Positions 55,322 through 64,000 of a DNA stretch of 64,000 nt are shown in pieces (position 1 is the first letter of the stretch; the number at the start of each line of letters is the position of its first letter). Origin of the DNA: Bacteroidota bacterium (GTDB lineage: Bacteria; Bacteroidota; Bacteroidia; Bacteroidales; DTGW01); NCBI GenBank assembly GCA_029550865.1, contig JAKPGM010000012.1:1-64000 (forward strand). Reading direction: 5' to 3'. The notes under the pieces were generated by a model. It had not been told where the DNA came from and made no database searches. It saw nothing but the letters and a program-made list of their open reading frames with translations. The translations under genes and the position numbers were made by a program.

Positions 55322-56914
55322 ATGAATACAATTATGAAAAGCATATATCATAAAAAACACCCTGCAATGATTCCCGGAAACATCGTTACCAAGGTTGGTT
55401 CGATGCGGGCAAAGATGTGGATTTTCCTTACCATTGCTGCAATAGCTATATCTGGTTGTACCAAAGACTTTGATCCGGAATTTTATGGCGTACTCTCGCC
55501 GGCCACATTTCCCTCGACCCCTTCGGAATATGAACTGTATACCATGGAGGTTTATGTTCCTTTCGAAGGCAAATGGGGCTACCCCTCTTCAAATCCCCAG
55601 GGATGGGAATATGGATTTTTTTCGCCCGAACTGGGTCATATCGAAATATTTGATATGTCGACCGATTTGATGCCTACCTTTACCCTCTGGGGCGGGCACT
55701 GGCAGGCAATAAGCTCGGGTAATTTTGCAGCCATGCGTTCGATGGATGCTATGCGGCATCATATCGAAAAACTCAGGTTTATCACCCGCTTTACCAAAAT
55801 TATCGACGACCTGGAGAAAGCTACCATACTCACCGAAAGCACGAAAAAACAGTTGATAGCCGAAGCACGAATGGCTCGCGGATGGACGATGTTTTACCTG
55901 CTTCATATCTATGGACCCCTTCCTGTAATCATCGACCCAGCTAAAATTGGCACCGATGCGGAAGCCGAACTTACCCGTCCCGATCGTACCACGTTTGTTC
56001 AGTATATCATCGACGATTTGAACTATGCTGCCAATAATCTACCCGTCAAGCCTGCTAATTATGGTCGGTTCAATAAAGGCATAGCGCTGGTGGTGCTGAT
56101 GCGATTGTATTTGAATGAAAAAGACTTTGTAAATGCCGAAAAAGTGGCTCGCGAGATAGTTGCCATGAACCAATACCAGCTCGTAAACGATTACGCAAGT
56201 TTGTTTCGTGAAGCAACCGAAATCAATAAAGAAACTATCTGGGCAGTATCGTGTGTAGGAGGCAAGGAAACTGGACAGAATTTTAATGCGCTGGCTTACT
56301 ATTGCTATCCCACCGATATGGATGGCATTAAAATTACCGGCGGTGGTTGGGGCGATCAGGCAGGGGGTGCCATGAGTGCTACCTGGCAGTTCTACCGCTC
56401 GTTCGACACAGCCGATGTACGTCGCAGTTTACTCATCACCTCGTACATTTCCAATACCGACAAGAAAACCGTAAAGGATAGCACAAAACTTCGTGGAGCC
56501 GTTATCCGCAAATATCCCGATGAAGGAGCTGCCAATTCGCTACAGGGCAACGATATCGTTATAGCTCGCTATGCCGAGGTACTGCTAACGCTCGCCGAGG
56601 CCATCAACGAAAATGCTGGTCCAACCACCGAAGCCATCGACCTGGTGAATCAGGTACGTGCACGAGCTGGATTACCCGGATTAAATGCCAGCCAGACCAG
56701 CTCAAAAGAAGCCTTGCGCGAAGCTATTTTCGTGGAACGAGGGCATGAACTCTTTTTCGAAGGACTCCGAAAATTCGATCTCGTTCGCATGGGTAAATGG
56801 AACAACAACTACATGAATGCATTTGGCAAAAATGTAGGCCCAGCCCTCTGGCCTATCCCCGATTATGCCATCATCAACAGTCAAGGCCAACTTCAACAAA
56901 ACGAAGGATACTAA
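55322..56914 (+). CDS. susD: RagB/SusD family nutrient-binding lipoprotein
   Basis: 530 residues as drawn. The lipobox AISGC lies near residue 46; starting at the ATG at 55403 would give a normal signal of about 18 residues, so the true start may be there. SusD features include the TPR-like helices (ARMARGWTMFYLLHIYGPLPV), RPDRTTFVQYIIDDLNYA, and a C-terminal RGHELFFEGLRKFDLVRMG and YAIINSQGQLQQN. Surface lipoprotein that captures the glycan for SusC. 14 bases after susC. Confidence 0.94.
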   Translation: MNTIMKSIYHKKHPAMIPGNIVTKVGSMRAKMWIFLTIAAIAISGCTKDFDPEFYGVLSPATFPSTPSEYELYTMEVYVPFEGKWGYPSSNPQGWEYGFFSPELGHIEIFDMSTDLMPTFTLWGGHWQAISSGNFAAMRSMDAMRHHIEKLRFITRFTKIIDDLEKATILTESTKKQLIAEARMARGWTMFYLLHIYGPLPVIIDPAKIGTDAEAELTRPDRTTFVQYIIDDLNYAANNLPVKPANYGRFNKGIALVVLMRLYLNEKDFVNAEKVAREIVAMNQYQLVNDYASLFREATEINKETIWAVSCVGGKETGQNFNALAYYCYPTDMDGIKITGGGWGDQAGGAMSATWQFYRSFDTADVRRSLLITSYISNTDKKTVKDSTKLRGAVIRKYPDEGAANSLQGNDIVIARYAEVLLTLAEAINENAGPTTEAIDLVNQVRARAGLPGLNASQTSSKEALREAIFVERGHELFFEGLRKFDLVRMGKWNNNYMNAFGKNVGPALWPIPDYAIINSQGQLQQNEGY

Positions 56915-56948
56915 TTTACCTAACATTAATCACTAAAAATTTACAACT

Positions 56949-57641
56949 ATGAAAAAAATTACTGCCTTACTTTTCGTCTTGAGCCTTGGATTAGGCCTCT
57001 TTGCACAAAATGTAAACGTGAGCTTTAAGCTCAAAGCTATCAACCCCGAAGGGGTAGCCGTCGACACCACCGAAGGTGTATACCTGGTAGGCGATGTAAC
57101 CAGCTGGCAATTCCGTCCTATGGAAGATCTGGGCGATCATATCTACATTTTCGACACTACCCTCCATGTAGGGGATACCCTGAGTTTTTACTTTATTCTG
57201 GTAAATAGCTGGGATAGTGCTGGCAATCAGGACTGGAACTATTACAAGCGTTATCGCGAATATCCCGACACAGCCGATGTCATCTGCAACCCCAGCTGGG
57301 CTAAATGGAAAGGCGACCGCTGGATGATAGTTCCCAACAAGGATACCGTCATCTATGTTCAATGGGCACTATGCGGTAGCCTCAGCAGTACTGCCGTTTC
57401 GGGTACCTCGGTAGCTGCTTTCGACGTATTTCCAAATCCTGCCAAAGACCGCATTACCGTTATTCTTCCTGCAGCCAGCTCAAAAATTGATATTTATGAC
57501 CTGACAGGGAAACGCATAAAAAGCATTGCCACCAGCGGAAAATCTATCAACATCGATCTCACTGGGCTCCCCTCCAGCATGTACATTTTAAAAGCCACCA
57601 GTGGAAAACAAACCTTCCTTCGTAAAGTTCTGGTTGAATAG
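56949..57641 (+). CDS. T9SS-sorted protein with starch-binding-like beta domain
   Basis: 230 residues. Signal peptide (KKITALLFVLSLGLGLFAQ). Residues about 20-145 form a beta-sandwich resembling CBM20/CBM-like domains: VYLVGDVTSWQFRPMED and IYIFDTTLHVGDTLSFYFIL. The same fold recurs in the GH53 protein downstream (VFITGTLTNWTFARM), so it may be a glycan-binding domain. Residues about 155-230 are a T9SS type A sorting domain starting FDVFPNPAKDR. It occupies the place of SusE/F-like lipoproteins but is exported by T9SS instead. Confidence 0.82.
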   Translation: MKKITALLFVLSLGLGLFAQNVNVSFKLKAINPEGVAVDTTEGVYLVGDVTSWQFRPMEDLGDHIYIFDTTLHVGDTLSFYFILVNSWDSAGNQDWNYYKRYREYPDTADVICNPSWAKWKGDRWMIVPNKDTVIYVQWALCGSLSSTAVSGTSVAAFDVFPNPAKDRITVILPAASSKIDIYDLTGKRIKSIATSGKSINIDLTGLPSSMYILKATSGKQTFLRKVLVE

Positions 57642-57653
57642 TTAGGTTGTGTC

Positions 57654-57690
57654 ACTCCTTCCCGAATCAAAATCGGGAAGGAGTTTTATT
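57654..57690 (+). terminator. Intrinsic terminator after the T9SS accessory gene
   Basis: ACTCCTTCCCGA (57654-57665) and TCGGGAAGGAGT (57673-57684) form a perfect 12-bp stem, followed by TTTATT. It separates susCD plus accessory gene from the glycoside hydrolase genes, allowing differential expression. Confidence 0.85.
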
Positions 57691-57699
57691 AAGTTACCT

Positions 57700-57707
57700 T
57701 AATTTTG
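57700..57707 (+). promoter_or_regulatory. Candidate -7 box for the GH53/GH35 genes
   Basis: TAATTTTG matches TAnnTTTG, ten bases after the terminator and about 43 bases upstream of the GH53 ATG. No -33 TTG seen. Confidence 0.35.
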
Positions 57708-57749
57708 ACCTTAAATGCACATTTTCAGAATAGCTAAAATTTTACACCC

Positions 57750-59804
57750 ATGAGAAAAATAGCTGTACTACTGGGATTTTTTGGGATTCACATTGCTGTA
57801 TTGGCTCAAACATTTTACTTTGGCAATGATCTTTCCTACGTCAACCAGATGGAAGATTGCGGGGCAGTGTATAAAGAAAATATGCAACCCAAGGATCCCT
57901 TCCGTATCTTTGCCGACCATGGAACCAATCTGGTACGGGTGCGTTTGTGGAATGACCCTTCGTGGTGGCAGGATTCGTTGGTACAGCCTGCTGGTGTAAA
58001 AAAGCATTACAACGATTTCGACGATGTAAAAAAAACTATCCAACGAGCCAAACACAATGGCATGCAGGTCATGCTCGATCTGCACCTGTCGGACTTCTGG
58101 GCGGATCCTTCGCATCAGATTGTCCCAAAAAGTTGGCTATCGGTTGCCCGTAACGACAGCCTGCTGGCCGACTCGGTATATCAATTTGTCAAAAGAATCT
58201 TAACACAGCTAAATATCGACACGCTCATGCCCGAAATAGTAAAGGTGGGCAACGAGTCGAATCCCGGTATGATGATCCATACCACCCTTAATAGCGATTA
58301 TTCTGCCAGCGGCCTGATCAGCTACAGCTGGACCCGTCAGGCAAAATTGTTCAATGCTGCCTTTAAAGCCATCCGCGAAGTGGGTAACCAGTCGTACATC
58401 AATCCTAAAATTTGCCTACATTATGCCGGCTTGAAAAATCTTGCCGATTGGTATCAGAATGTTATAAACTACGGAATAACCGATTTTGACATCATAGGAT
58501 TTTCATATTATTATGCCTGGCACGGGTATAGCATTAAAGCCTTAGGCGACGCTATCCGTAACCTTCGTACAAAATTTCCGCAATATCAGGTAATGGCGGT
58601 TGAAACCGGCTATCCCTGGTCGACGGCCAACTATGATGCCATGCCCAATATTGTTACCACCCCCGATCCACAATATTTACCTGTATGTCCCGAAAAACAA
58701 CTCGAATACATGGTCGATTATACCCGCACAGTGATGAAAGCCGGCGGTATTGGAGTTATTTTCTGGGAACCAGCCTGGGTTTCCACCCCCTGCCGAACCC
58801 CATGGGGCATCGGTAGCTCGCACGACCATCTGGCCTTCTTTGACCCAAAAAATACCAATTTTATGGAAAACGGCGGTGGCCGATGGACCGAACCTGTCTT
58901 TTATCAAAACATCGATTCGACTTTCAAAGTCACCTTTAAAGTAAAATTTAATACCTCAACCCCAAAAGCCTTTTTGTGGCTATCGTCCCCCATCGACACA
59001 CAGATTGTTCGCCTGATTTCCCTGGGAAATGCAGAATTTAGCCATGCTACCTGGTTAAAAACAGGCGATACCATTCGCTATCTATTCCTTACCGATTCCA
59101 CTTTCACCAGCAAAGAGAATGTATTGGACTCTTGTGGAAGTTTATATCGTCAATACATTATCGAGGCTAAAGATACCATTCTATATTTTCCATTTGGCTC
59201 ATGTAGCCCCATCCTTCCAAAAACAAAATCGAAAGTCACTTTTAAAGTAGATATGACCGGACAGGATGTGACCCGTGGTGTTTTTATTACAGGAACCCTT
59301 ACAAACTGGACATTTGCTCGAATGACCCCTGAAAGTAATAACATTTACACCTACTCGACCTCACTACACATTGGCGACACCATTGCCTACTACTTCATCC
59401 GAAACAACAGCTGGACAAATTACCAGGATTACCGCGAAAAAGTTCCATCGACCTGTGCAAAAGCCTGGGGAACCGACCGCCAATTGATTGTCCCCGAAAA
59501 TGATACAATTGTCAAACATGTTTTCGGGTCGTGCGATAGCATCATTGTCGGCATTTATCGTCCTACATTCAATCCCTGGGATATCGTTCCTAATCCGTCC
59601 ACTGGAAAATTTTCGATTAAAACCATTTATCCTATTTCCATCGATACCATTGAAATTTTCTCAAGCATGGGCAAACGATTAAAAACTTTTTCGGCGAATG
59701 TAGGCGAATTTGATATTTCCGATTTGCCTTCGCAATTGTATCTGGTAAAAATCGTAACACAACAGGGAGTATTTCTTAAAAAAATAATACTGGCAAAAAG
59801 TTAG
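57750..59804 (+). CDS. GH53 endo-beta-1,4-galactanase, T9SS-exported, with CBM-like domains
   Basis: 684 residues. Signal peptide to LAQ near 20; GH53 domain about 22-375 with catalytic acid/base Glu169 in VGNESNPG and nucleophile Glu285 in VETGYPW. Two beta-sandwich modules follow, near 390-490 and 492-590, the second with VFITGTLTNWTFARM like the accessory protein upstream. A T9SS type A sorting domain closes the protein (NPWDIVPNPSTG...). It should hydrolyse beta-1,4-galactan (pectic arabinogalactan I) outside the cell. Confidence 0.93.
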   Translation: MRKIAVLLGFFGIHIAVLAQTFYFGNDLSYVNQMEDCGAVYKENMQPKDPFRIFADHGTNLVRVRLWNDPSWWQDSLVQPAGVKKHYNDFDDVKKTIQRAKHNGMQVMLDLHLSDFWADPSHQIVPKSWLSVARNDSLLADSVYQFVKRILTQLNIDTLMPEIVKVGNESNPGMMIHTTLNSDYSASGLISYSWTRQAKLFNAAFKAIREVGNQSYINPKICLHYAGLKNLADWYQNVINYGITDFDIIGFSYYYAWHGYSIKALGDAIRNLRTKFPQYQVMAVETGYPWSTANYDAMPNIVTTPDPQYLPVCPEKQLEYMVDYTRTVMKAGGIGVIFWEPAWVSTPCRTPWGIGSSHDHLAFFDPKNTNFMENGGGRWTEPVFYQNIDSTFKVTFKVKFNTSTPKAFLWLSSPIDTQIVRLISLGNAEFSHATWLKTGDTIRYLFLTDSTFTSKENVLDSCGSLYRQYIIEAKDTILYFPFGSCSPILPKTKSKVTFKVDMTGQDVTRGVFITGTLTNWTFARMTPESNNIYTYSTSLHIGDTIAYYFIRNNSWTNYQDYREKVPSTCAKAWGTDRQLIVPENDTIVKHVFGSCDSIIVGIYRPTFNPWDIVPNPSTGKFSIKTIYPISIDTIEIFSSMGKRLKTFSANVGEFDISDLPSQLYLVKIVTQQGVFLKKIILAKS

Positions 59805-59834
59805 GTATTCACGAACGATAAAAACGGCTCAATC

Positions 59835-62273
59835 ATGAAAAAACTGCATGTATTTTTAATGACGGGAATGCTGCTTAGTGGCGGAGGATTGTGGTCACAA
59901 AAAGCACCTAAAAATTTTTATAAAATTGATATACCCACCCAGGAGTTAAAGGTAAAAAGTGGACACCTTCAGTTAGGAGGGAGTAATTTTCGGGGTGAAA
60001 GCTATGCCGTAAACAATTATTATCTGGTAAAAAATGGACAACCCTACCTACCAGTAATGGGCGAATTTCATTTTTCGCGGTATCCAGCAAAATATTGGGA
60101 TGAATCGATAAAGAAAATAAAAGCAGGGGGGGTAGATATCATAGCTACCTATGTATTCTGGATTATGCACGAGGAAGAAGAGGGGAAGTTTGACTGGCAA
60201 GGCGATAAAGACTTACGCCACTTTATCGAATTATGTGCAGCCAATCAGATGAAGGTCATTGTACGCATAGGTCCTTTTTGCCATGGAGAGATTCGCAATG
60301 GTGGCTTACCCGACTGGTTACTTGGCCGACCGCTTTCTATACGTTCTAACGATAGCCTATACTTGCATTACGTTGCACGCTGGTATCGTCAAATAGCACA
60401 TCAACTCGAAGGGTTGCTGTTTAGCGATGGAGGACCGGTCTTTGGTATCCAGCTCGAAAACGAATATCAGCATTCGGCTTCGCCCTGGGGACTCACCTAT
60501 CCAGGACAGCCCGACGACTGGACAGCAGCCGAACAGGATAGAAGCATAACGCAAGCAGGCGTAGGTACAGCAACTGCTTTACAAAATACTTTCCTCGAAT
60601 ACGGAAATCGACATATGCGTATTCTCAAGCAACTGGCCCAACAGGCTGGTCTCGATGCCCCCATCTATACTGCTACGGGTTGGGGATATGCCGCAGTAAT
60701 TGAACAGGAAACCATCCCTGTTACCGGTGCCTATCCCTACCCCACGTGGGCACCCCTGAGTCTTTCCCCATTCTTCCTATACAAAGACCTACACCACGAG
60801 CCCGACTATTCGCCCGTACGATATGTGCCCGATGACTACCCAAATATCACCGCCGAAATAGGAGGTGGCATTATGGTACGCTACGAACGTCGCCCCACCG
60901 TCCCACCCCAGAGCCTCGACGCAGTCATTAACCGTTTTCTGGGTAGCGGCTCCAATGGTATTGGATACTACATGTACCACGGCGGTTCTACCCCCATGGG
61001 AAAAAATGTCTGGTATTCCGACGAAGCCTATGGATATCCCAAAATTTCCTACGACTTTCAGGCACCTATTGGCGAATTTGGACAGATACGTCCGTCGTAC
61101 CTCCGCCTGAAAGTACTGCACCATTTCATCCACGCCTTTGGAAACCAATTGGCTACAATGACTTACATCCCAACCGGTAACGAAGGCAAAATTACTCCCG
61201 AAAATCTGCAAAAGTTACGATATGCCATCCGCAGCAATGGTAAATCCGCTTTCCTGTTTATGCTTAATTTTCAGGACCACGCCCAAACTACCGACATCCA
61301 GAATATACAGTTTGAAATTAATATCGGCGGTGAATCAATACTTTTGCCGCAAAATCCATTTACACTAAAAAGTGAAGAAAATGCCATTTTCCCCATTAAT
61401 CTTTCTCTGGGAAAAAGCCGCATACGCTATGCAACCGTTCAACCGCTAACCCGTTTTCAGCGAAACGATACCACTTACTTCGTATTTTTTGCGGTAAAGG
61501 GCATTACACCTGAGGTACTCATCGATCAACCCATCGAAAGGATACGGCCAACCAATGCCACGCTAAACGCTCACAAGAGGGGTACCCTGATAACGATGAA
61601 TCCTTCCAGCATGCCTGCGCTGGTTACACTTCCCCAAGAACGAGTCCAGATTTTGATCATCGACCGAAATACCGCAGAAAATACCTGGATTGTAAAACAG
61701 GGCAACGATACCTCCTTAATTTTCTCGAGCGCTTTGATACTGGACGAAGGCACAAATATTAGATTGTCTCAAAAGGCAGATTCGGCCATAGCTTTTTCAG
61801 TATTTCCAAAAACCAATGTAATGCCTCAGGCAAATTTCGGCAAAGTGGAAACAGTAGGTAGCGACTTTATATCCCATTATCTCATACGGTTACCCGCAGT
61901 CTTTCCCAAGGTGCGCCCCGAAAAAATTGCCGACAACAAATATTTGCTACAATTTTCGCTCGACCCAAAGCCTTATGTTTCAGATTATTTCTTAACCATA
62001 AACTATGTGGCCGACGTAGCCATGGCCTTTATCGATGGGAAACTGGTGGCCGATGATTTTTACTATGGTCAACCATGGACTATTGGCTTAAAAAAGTTTA
62101 TCACACAATCGATGCCCGAGATGGTAATTTACATGCGCCCCATTTATCCCGATGCCAAATTTTTGCAAGACCTTCCATCCAACGCCATACCCGATTTTAA
62201 GAAGAAAAATACCTATTTACAGCTAAATTCGGTAAACATTGCCGCAGAGTATTGTGTGAAAGTAAGTTTTTAG
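59835..62273 (+). CDS. GH35 beta-galactosidase
   Basis: 812 residues. Signal peptide near 1-20. The GH35 catalytic barrel shows GEFHFSRYPAKYW, TYVFWIMHEEEEGKFDW and RIGPFCHGEIRNGGLPDWL; the acid/base is Glu210 in QLENEY and the likely nucleophile Glu341 in ITAEIGGG. C-terminal beta domains follow. No T9SS domain is seen, so it is probably periplasmic, where it would release galactose from imported oligosaccharides. It follows GH53 after 30 bases. Confidence 0.93.
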   Translation: MKKLHVFLMTGMLLSGGGLWSQKAPKNFYKIDIPTQELKVKSGHLQLGGSNFRGESYAVNNYYLVKNGQPYLPVMGEFHFSRYPAKYWDESIKKIKAGGVDIIATYVFWIMHEEEEGKFDWQGDKDLRHFIELCAANQMKVIVRIGPFCHGEIRNGGLPDWLLGRPLSIRSNDSLYLHYVARWYRQIAHQLEGLLFSDGGPVFGIQLENEYQHSASPWGLTYPGQPDDWTAAEQDRSITQAGVGTATALQNTFLEYGNRHMRILKQLAQQAGLDAPIYTATGWGYAAVIEQETIPVTGAYPYPTWAPLSLSPFFLYKDLHHEPDYSPVRYVPDDYPNITAEIGGGIMVRYERRPTVPPQSLDAVINRFLGSGSNGIGYYMYHGGSTPMGKNVWYSDEAYGYPKISYDFQAPIGEFGQIRPSYLRLKVLHHFIHAFGNQLATMTYIPTGNEGKITPENLQKLRYAIRSNGKSAFLFMLNFQDHAQTTDIQNIQFEINIGGESILLPQNPFTLKSEENAIFPINLSLGKSRIRYATVQPLTRFQRNDTTYFVFFAVKGITPEVLIDQPIERIRPTNATLNAHKRGTLITMNPSSMPALVTLPQERVQILIIDRNTAENTWIVKQGNDTSLIFSSALILDEGTNIRLSQKADSAIAFSVFPKTNVMPQANFGKVETVGSDFISHYLIRLPAVFPKVRPEKIADNKYLLQFSLDPKPYVSDYFLTINYVADVAMAFIDGKLVADDFYYGQPWTIGLKKFITQSMPEMVIYMRPIYPDAKFLQDLPSNAIPDFKKKNTYLQLNSVNIAAEYCVKVSF

Positions 62274-62280
62274 TTAGCCC

Positions 62281-62311
62281 GCTGCCCGTTTCTTAAGCGG
62301 GCAGCTTTATT
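62281..62311 (+). terminator. Intrinsic terminator after the GH35 gene
   Basis: GCTGCCCG (62281-62288) and CGGGCAGC (62298-62305) form a perfect 8-bp stem followed by TTTATT. Confidence 0.75.
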
Positions 62312-62365
62312 CCTACCCCAAACTTTCCCTTTTGTTTTCCAGACCAACCCTTCAACCTAAAAAAC

Positions 62366-62728
62366 ATGATTGCTGTGGAAAATAAGCGCGACCTGCAAAC
62401 CCTTATGCGAATCATCGAGGAAATTGAAAGAAACCTCGAAAAACCCAACTTTACCGTCAACGATATGGCAAAAGTTGCCAATACCAGCCAGCGAAATTTA
62501 TTACGAAAGGTAAAAGCTCAAACAGGCCTGAATCTTATTGAACTGAAAACCATGGTAAAAATAAAACATGCCATGGAACTTCTGCAACGAACCGATATGA
62601 CAATTGCTGAGATTGCATTTACGATAGGCTATAACGATCCTTTGCATTTCTCAAAAATTTTTAAGCGCGTGGTGGGCATGCCACCGGCCAATTACCGCAA
62701 AGCCTGTAAGGAGTCCAAAAAAACATAG
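62366..62728 (+). CDS. Stand-alone AraC-type DNA-binding protein
   Basis: 120 residues, nearly all taken up by the double helix-turn-helix of AraC regulators: FTVNDMAKVANTSQRNLLRK (first HTH) and MTIAEIAFTIGYNDPLHFSK with FKRVVGMPPANYRK (second HTH). No ligand-binding, receiver or sensor domain precedes it. It resembles the detached DNA-binding end of a Bacteroidota hybrid two-component regulator. It may act on the 21-bp repeats near 51.9 and 62.7 kb (inference). Confidence 0.88.
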   Translation: MIAVENKRDLQTLMRIIEEIERNLEKPNFTVNDMAKVANTSQRNLLRKVKAQTGLNLIELKTMVKIKHAMELLQRTDMTIAEIAFTIGYNDPLHFSKIFKRVVGMPPANYRKACKESKKT

Positions 62729-62755
62729 GTAATTGTCCGAAAAACACGGGTAATT
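62723..62755. repeat. Direct repeat, 21-bp period, upstream of second GH53 gene
   Basis: ACATAGGTAATT at 62723 and ACACGGGTAATT at 62744 are exactly 21 bp apart with ten of twelve bases shared. They overlap the AraC gene stop and precede the GH53 ATG at 62815. The ACATAG core is shared with block A upstream of susC. Confidence 0.42.
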
Positions 62756-62814
62756 TAAAGGGTTCGACACCTAATTTTATCATGAATTTGCTAACCAATT
62801 AAAAACCAAAAAAC

Positions 62815-64000
62815 ATGAAGACAAGAAAATTAATGTTGATGGCAGTTGCTACCCTGGGGGTAGCACTGCTGGGGACACGTCCTCTGCAAGCCCAGGTAAA
62901 GGGTGCCGATGTAAGCTGGGTAACGCAGATGGAAGCGTCGGGGTATGTGTGGTACAACAGTAGCGGAGTAAAACAGGATGTATTTACCATTCTCAAAGGG
63001 TTGGGTTTTAATGCCATACGTCTGCGCGTATGGGTTAATCCTTCCGGAGGCTGGTGTGGGAAAACCGATGTAGTAAACAAAGCAAAACGAGCCAAGGCAG
63101 CTGGTTTTGACGTAATGCTCGACTTTCATTACAGCGATAGCTGGGCCGACCCCGGAAAACAAACCAAGCCTGCCGCATGGAGCAGCATCACCGACATCAG
63201 CCAGCTATGTACCCAGGTCTACAATCACACGCTCGACGTATGCAATGCGGTAAAATCTGCTGGCGTAACCCCAAAATGGGTACAGGTGGGCAACGAAACC
63301 AACGACGGCATGCTATGGCCCGAAGGCAAAGCCTCTACCAACATGCGCAATTTTGCCTGGCTGGTCAACAGCGGTAACGACGCTGTGAAAGCCGTATTCC
63401 CCAGCGCTATTGTCATTGTACATCTATCGAACGGATATGACAATAGCCTTTATCGCTGGCTTTTTGATGGTCTGAAAGCCAACAACGCCCGCTACGACTG
63501 CATTGGGATGTCGCTTTACCCTTCACCTTCCGACTGGTCAACAAAAAATACCCAATGCCTTAATAACATGAAGGATATGAAATCGCGCTATGGCAAATCG
63601 GTAATGATTTGTGAAGTAGGCATGTCGTGGGACCAACCAACAGCTTGTGCTAACTTCTTAAAAGACATCATTGCAAAGGCTCGGTCGGTAGGTGCCCTGG
63701 GCGTATTTTACTGGGAACCCGAGGCTTATAATTGGCAGGGATATACCCTCGGAGCCTGGGACTGGAACACCAAACGACCCACCGCAGCCCTGAGCGTAAT
63801 TGCCTCGGCAAAAGCGCCTGTTGCTGTAGAAAATGTCGAAAAGGAATCAAACTTTGCCCTGTATCCCAACCCGCTGGGACAAAATCAACCACTCGTTATT
63901 AAAGCCACCAACGGAAACAATATGCAAAAGGTACGAATTTTAACTGTTAACGGACAGGTCATTGCGGAATATGCACCGGTCAACAGCGAAATGCTAACCC
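62815..64000 (+). CDS. GH53 endo-beta-1,4-galactanase (3' end outside window)
   Basis: 395 codons are visible and the frame is open at the window end. Signal peptide to LQAQ near 27; GH53 domain about 28-340 with acid/base Glu161 in VGNETNDG and nucleophile Glu267 in ICEVGMSW. A T9SS type A sorting domain begins (FALYPNPLGQNQPL) and is cut off. Unlike the first GH53 protein it has no CBM-like modules between the two, so the two enzymes differ in architecture; they may attack different galactan forms or chain lengths. Confidence 0.92.
   Translation, partial: MKTRKLMLMAVATLGVALLGTRPLQAQVKGADVSWVTQMEASGYVWYNSSGVKQDVFTILKGLGFNAIRLRVWVNPSGGWCGKTDVVNKAKRAKAAGFDVMLDFHYSDSWADPGKQTKPAAWSSITDISQLCTQVYNHTLDVCNAVKSAGVTPKWVQVGNETNDGMLWPEGKASTNMRNFAWLVNSGNDAVKAVFPSAIVIVHLSNGYDNSLYRWLFDGLKANNARYDCIGMSLYPSPSDWSTKNTQCLNNMKDMKSRYGKSVMICEVGMSWDQPTACANFLKDIIAKARSVGALGVFYWEPEAYNWQGYTLGAWDWNTKRPTAALSVIASAKAPVAVENVEKESNFALYPNPLGQNQPLVIKATNGNNMQKVRILTVNGQVIAEYAPVNSEMLT

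Noticed and set aside
1-64000. tRNA, rRNA, CRISPR arrays, transposases or phage genes
   Set aside because: Looked for while reading both strands; no cloverleaf, spaced repeat array or transposase/integrase motifs were noticed, though short RNAs could be missed by eye.

Overview
The window is a chromosomal segment from a member of the Bacteroidota. Four things support this: SusC/SusD outer-membrane pairs, type IX secretion (T9SS) C-terminal sorting domains, DUF4270 and GT5-like genes next to glmS, and promoters of the TAnnTTTG (-7) kind instead of sigma70 boxes. Genus cannot be decided from the sequence. No rRNA, tRNA, CRISPR array, insertion sequence or prophage was seen.

Layout. (1) 0.1-10.9 kb: a small secreted barrel-like protein; on the minus strand a GT5-like protein, a DUF4270 lipoprotein and glmS; a HigB toxin with a HigA antitoxin fused to an ImmA/IrrE-type peptidase; then mtaB, an inositol monophosphatase, an LpxL-type acyltransferase and a GT2 glycosyltransferase in one tight run. 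(2) 11-18.3 kb: a large T9SS-exported CotH protein, a lytic transglycosylase and uvrA. (3) 18.6-34.5 kb: a complete nuo operon (A, B, fused CD, E-N) for NADH:menaquinone oxidoreductase, interrupted by a SatD-like regulator plus DUF3307 membrane protein between nuoI and nuoJ, and by paired palindromic repeats between nuoA and nuoB. (4) 34.5-39.9 kb, minus strand: a molybdenum cofactor (Moco) operon, tauE-like / MOSC-MogA fusion / MobA-MobB fusion / moeA / moaA / moaC, led by a structured RNA with competing antiterminator and terminator. (5) 39.9-51.7 kb, minus strand: a nitrate respiration cluster, Fe-S protein / NrfD / cytochrome c / cytochrome c / narG / narH / narJ / narI / narK. (6) 52.0-64 kb: a galactan utilisation locus with a tiny membrane ORF, susC, susD, a T9SS-tagged accessory protein, GH53 galactanase, GH35 beta-galactosidase, a stand-alone AraC-type DNA-binding protein and a second GH53 running off the end.

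How the parts fit. Complex I would feed electrons into the quinone pool, and NarGHI would use them to reduce nitrate taken up by NarK. The Moco operon supplies most, not all, of the bis-MGD pathway (moaD, moaE and moeB are absent). The Fe-S/NrfD/cytochrome c genes at the head of the nar cluster look like an extra quinone-cytochrome c redox module. The galactan locus would degrade beta-1,4-galactan outside the cell and import oligosaccharides.

The most interesting non-coding signals are the candidate Moco-class riboswitch (39.69-39.86 kb), direct repeats with 21-bp period upstream of susC and of the second GH53 gene, a perfect TGTGA-N6-TCACA palindrome at the nuo promoter, and the 102/103-bp palindromic repeat pair inside the nuo operon. 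All functional calls are from reading motifs by eye; no database search was run.
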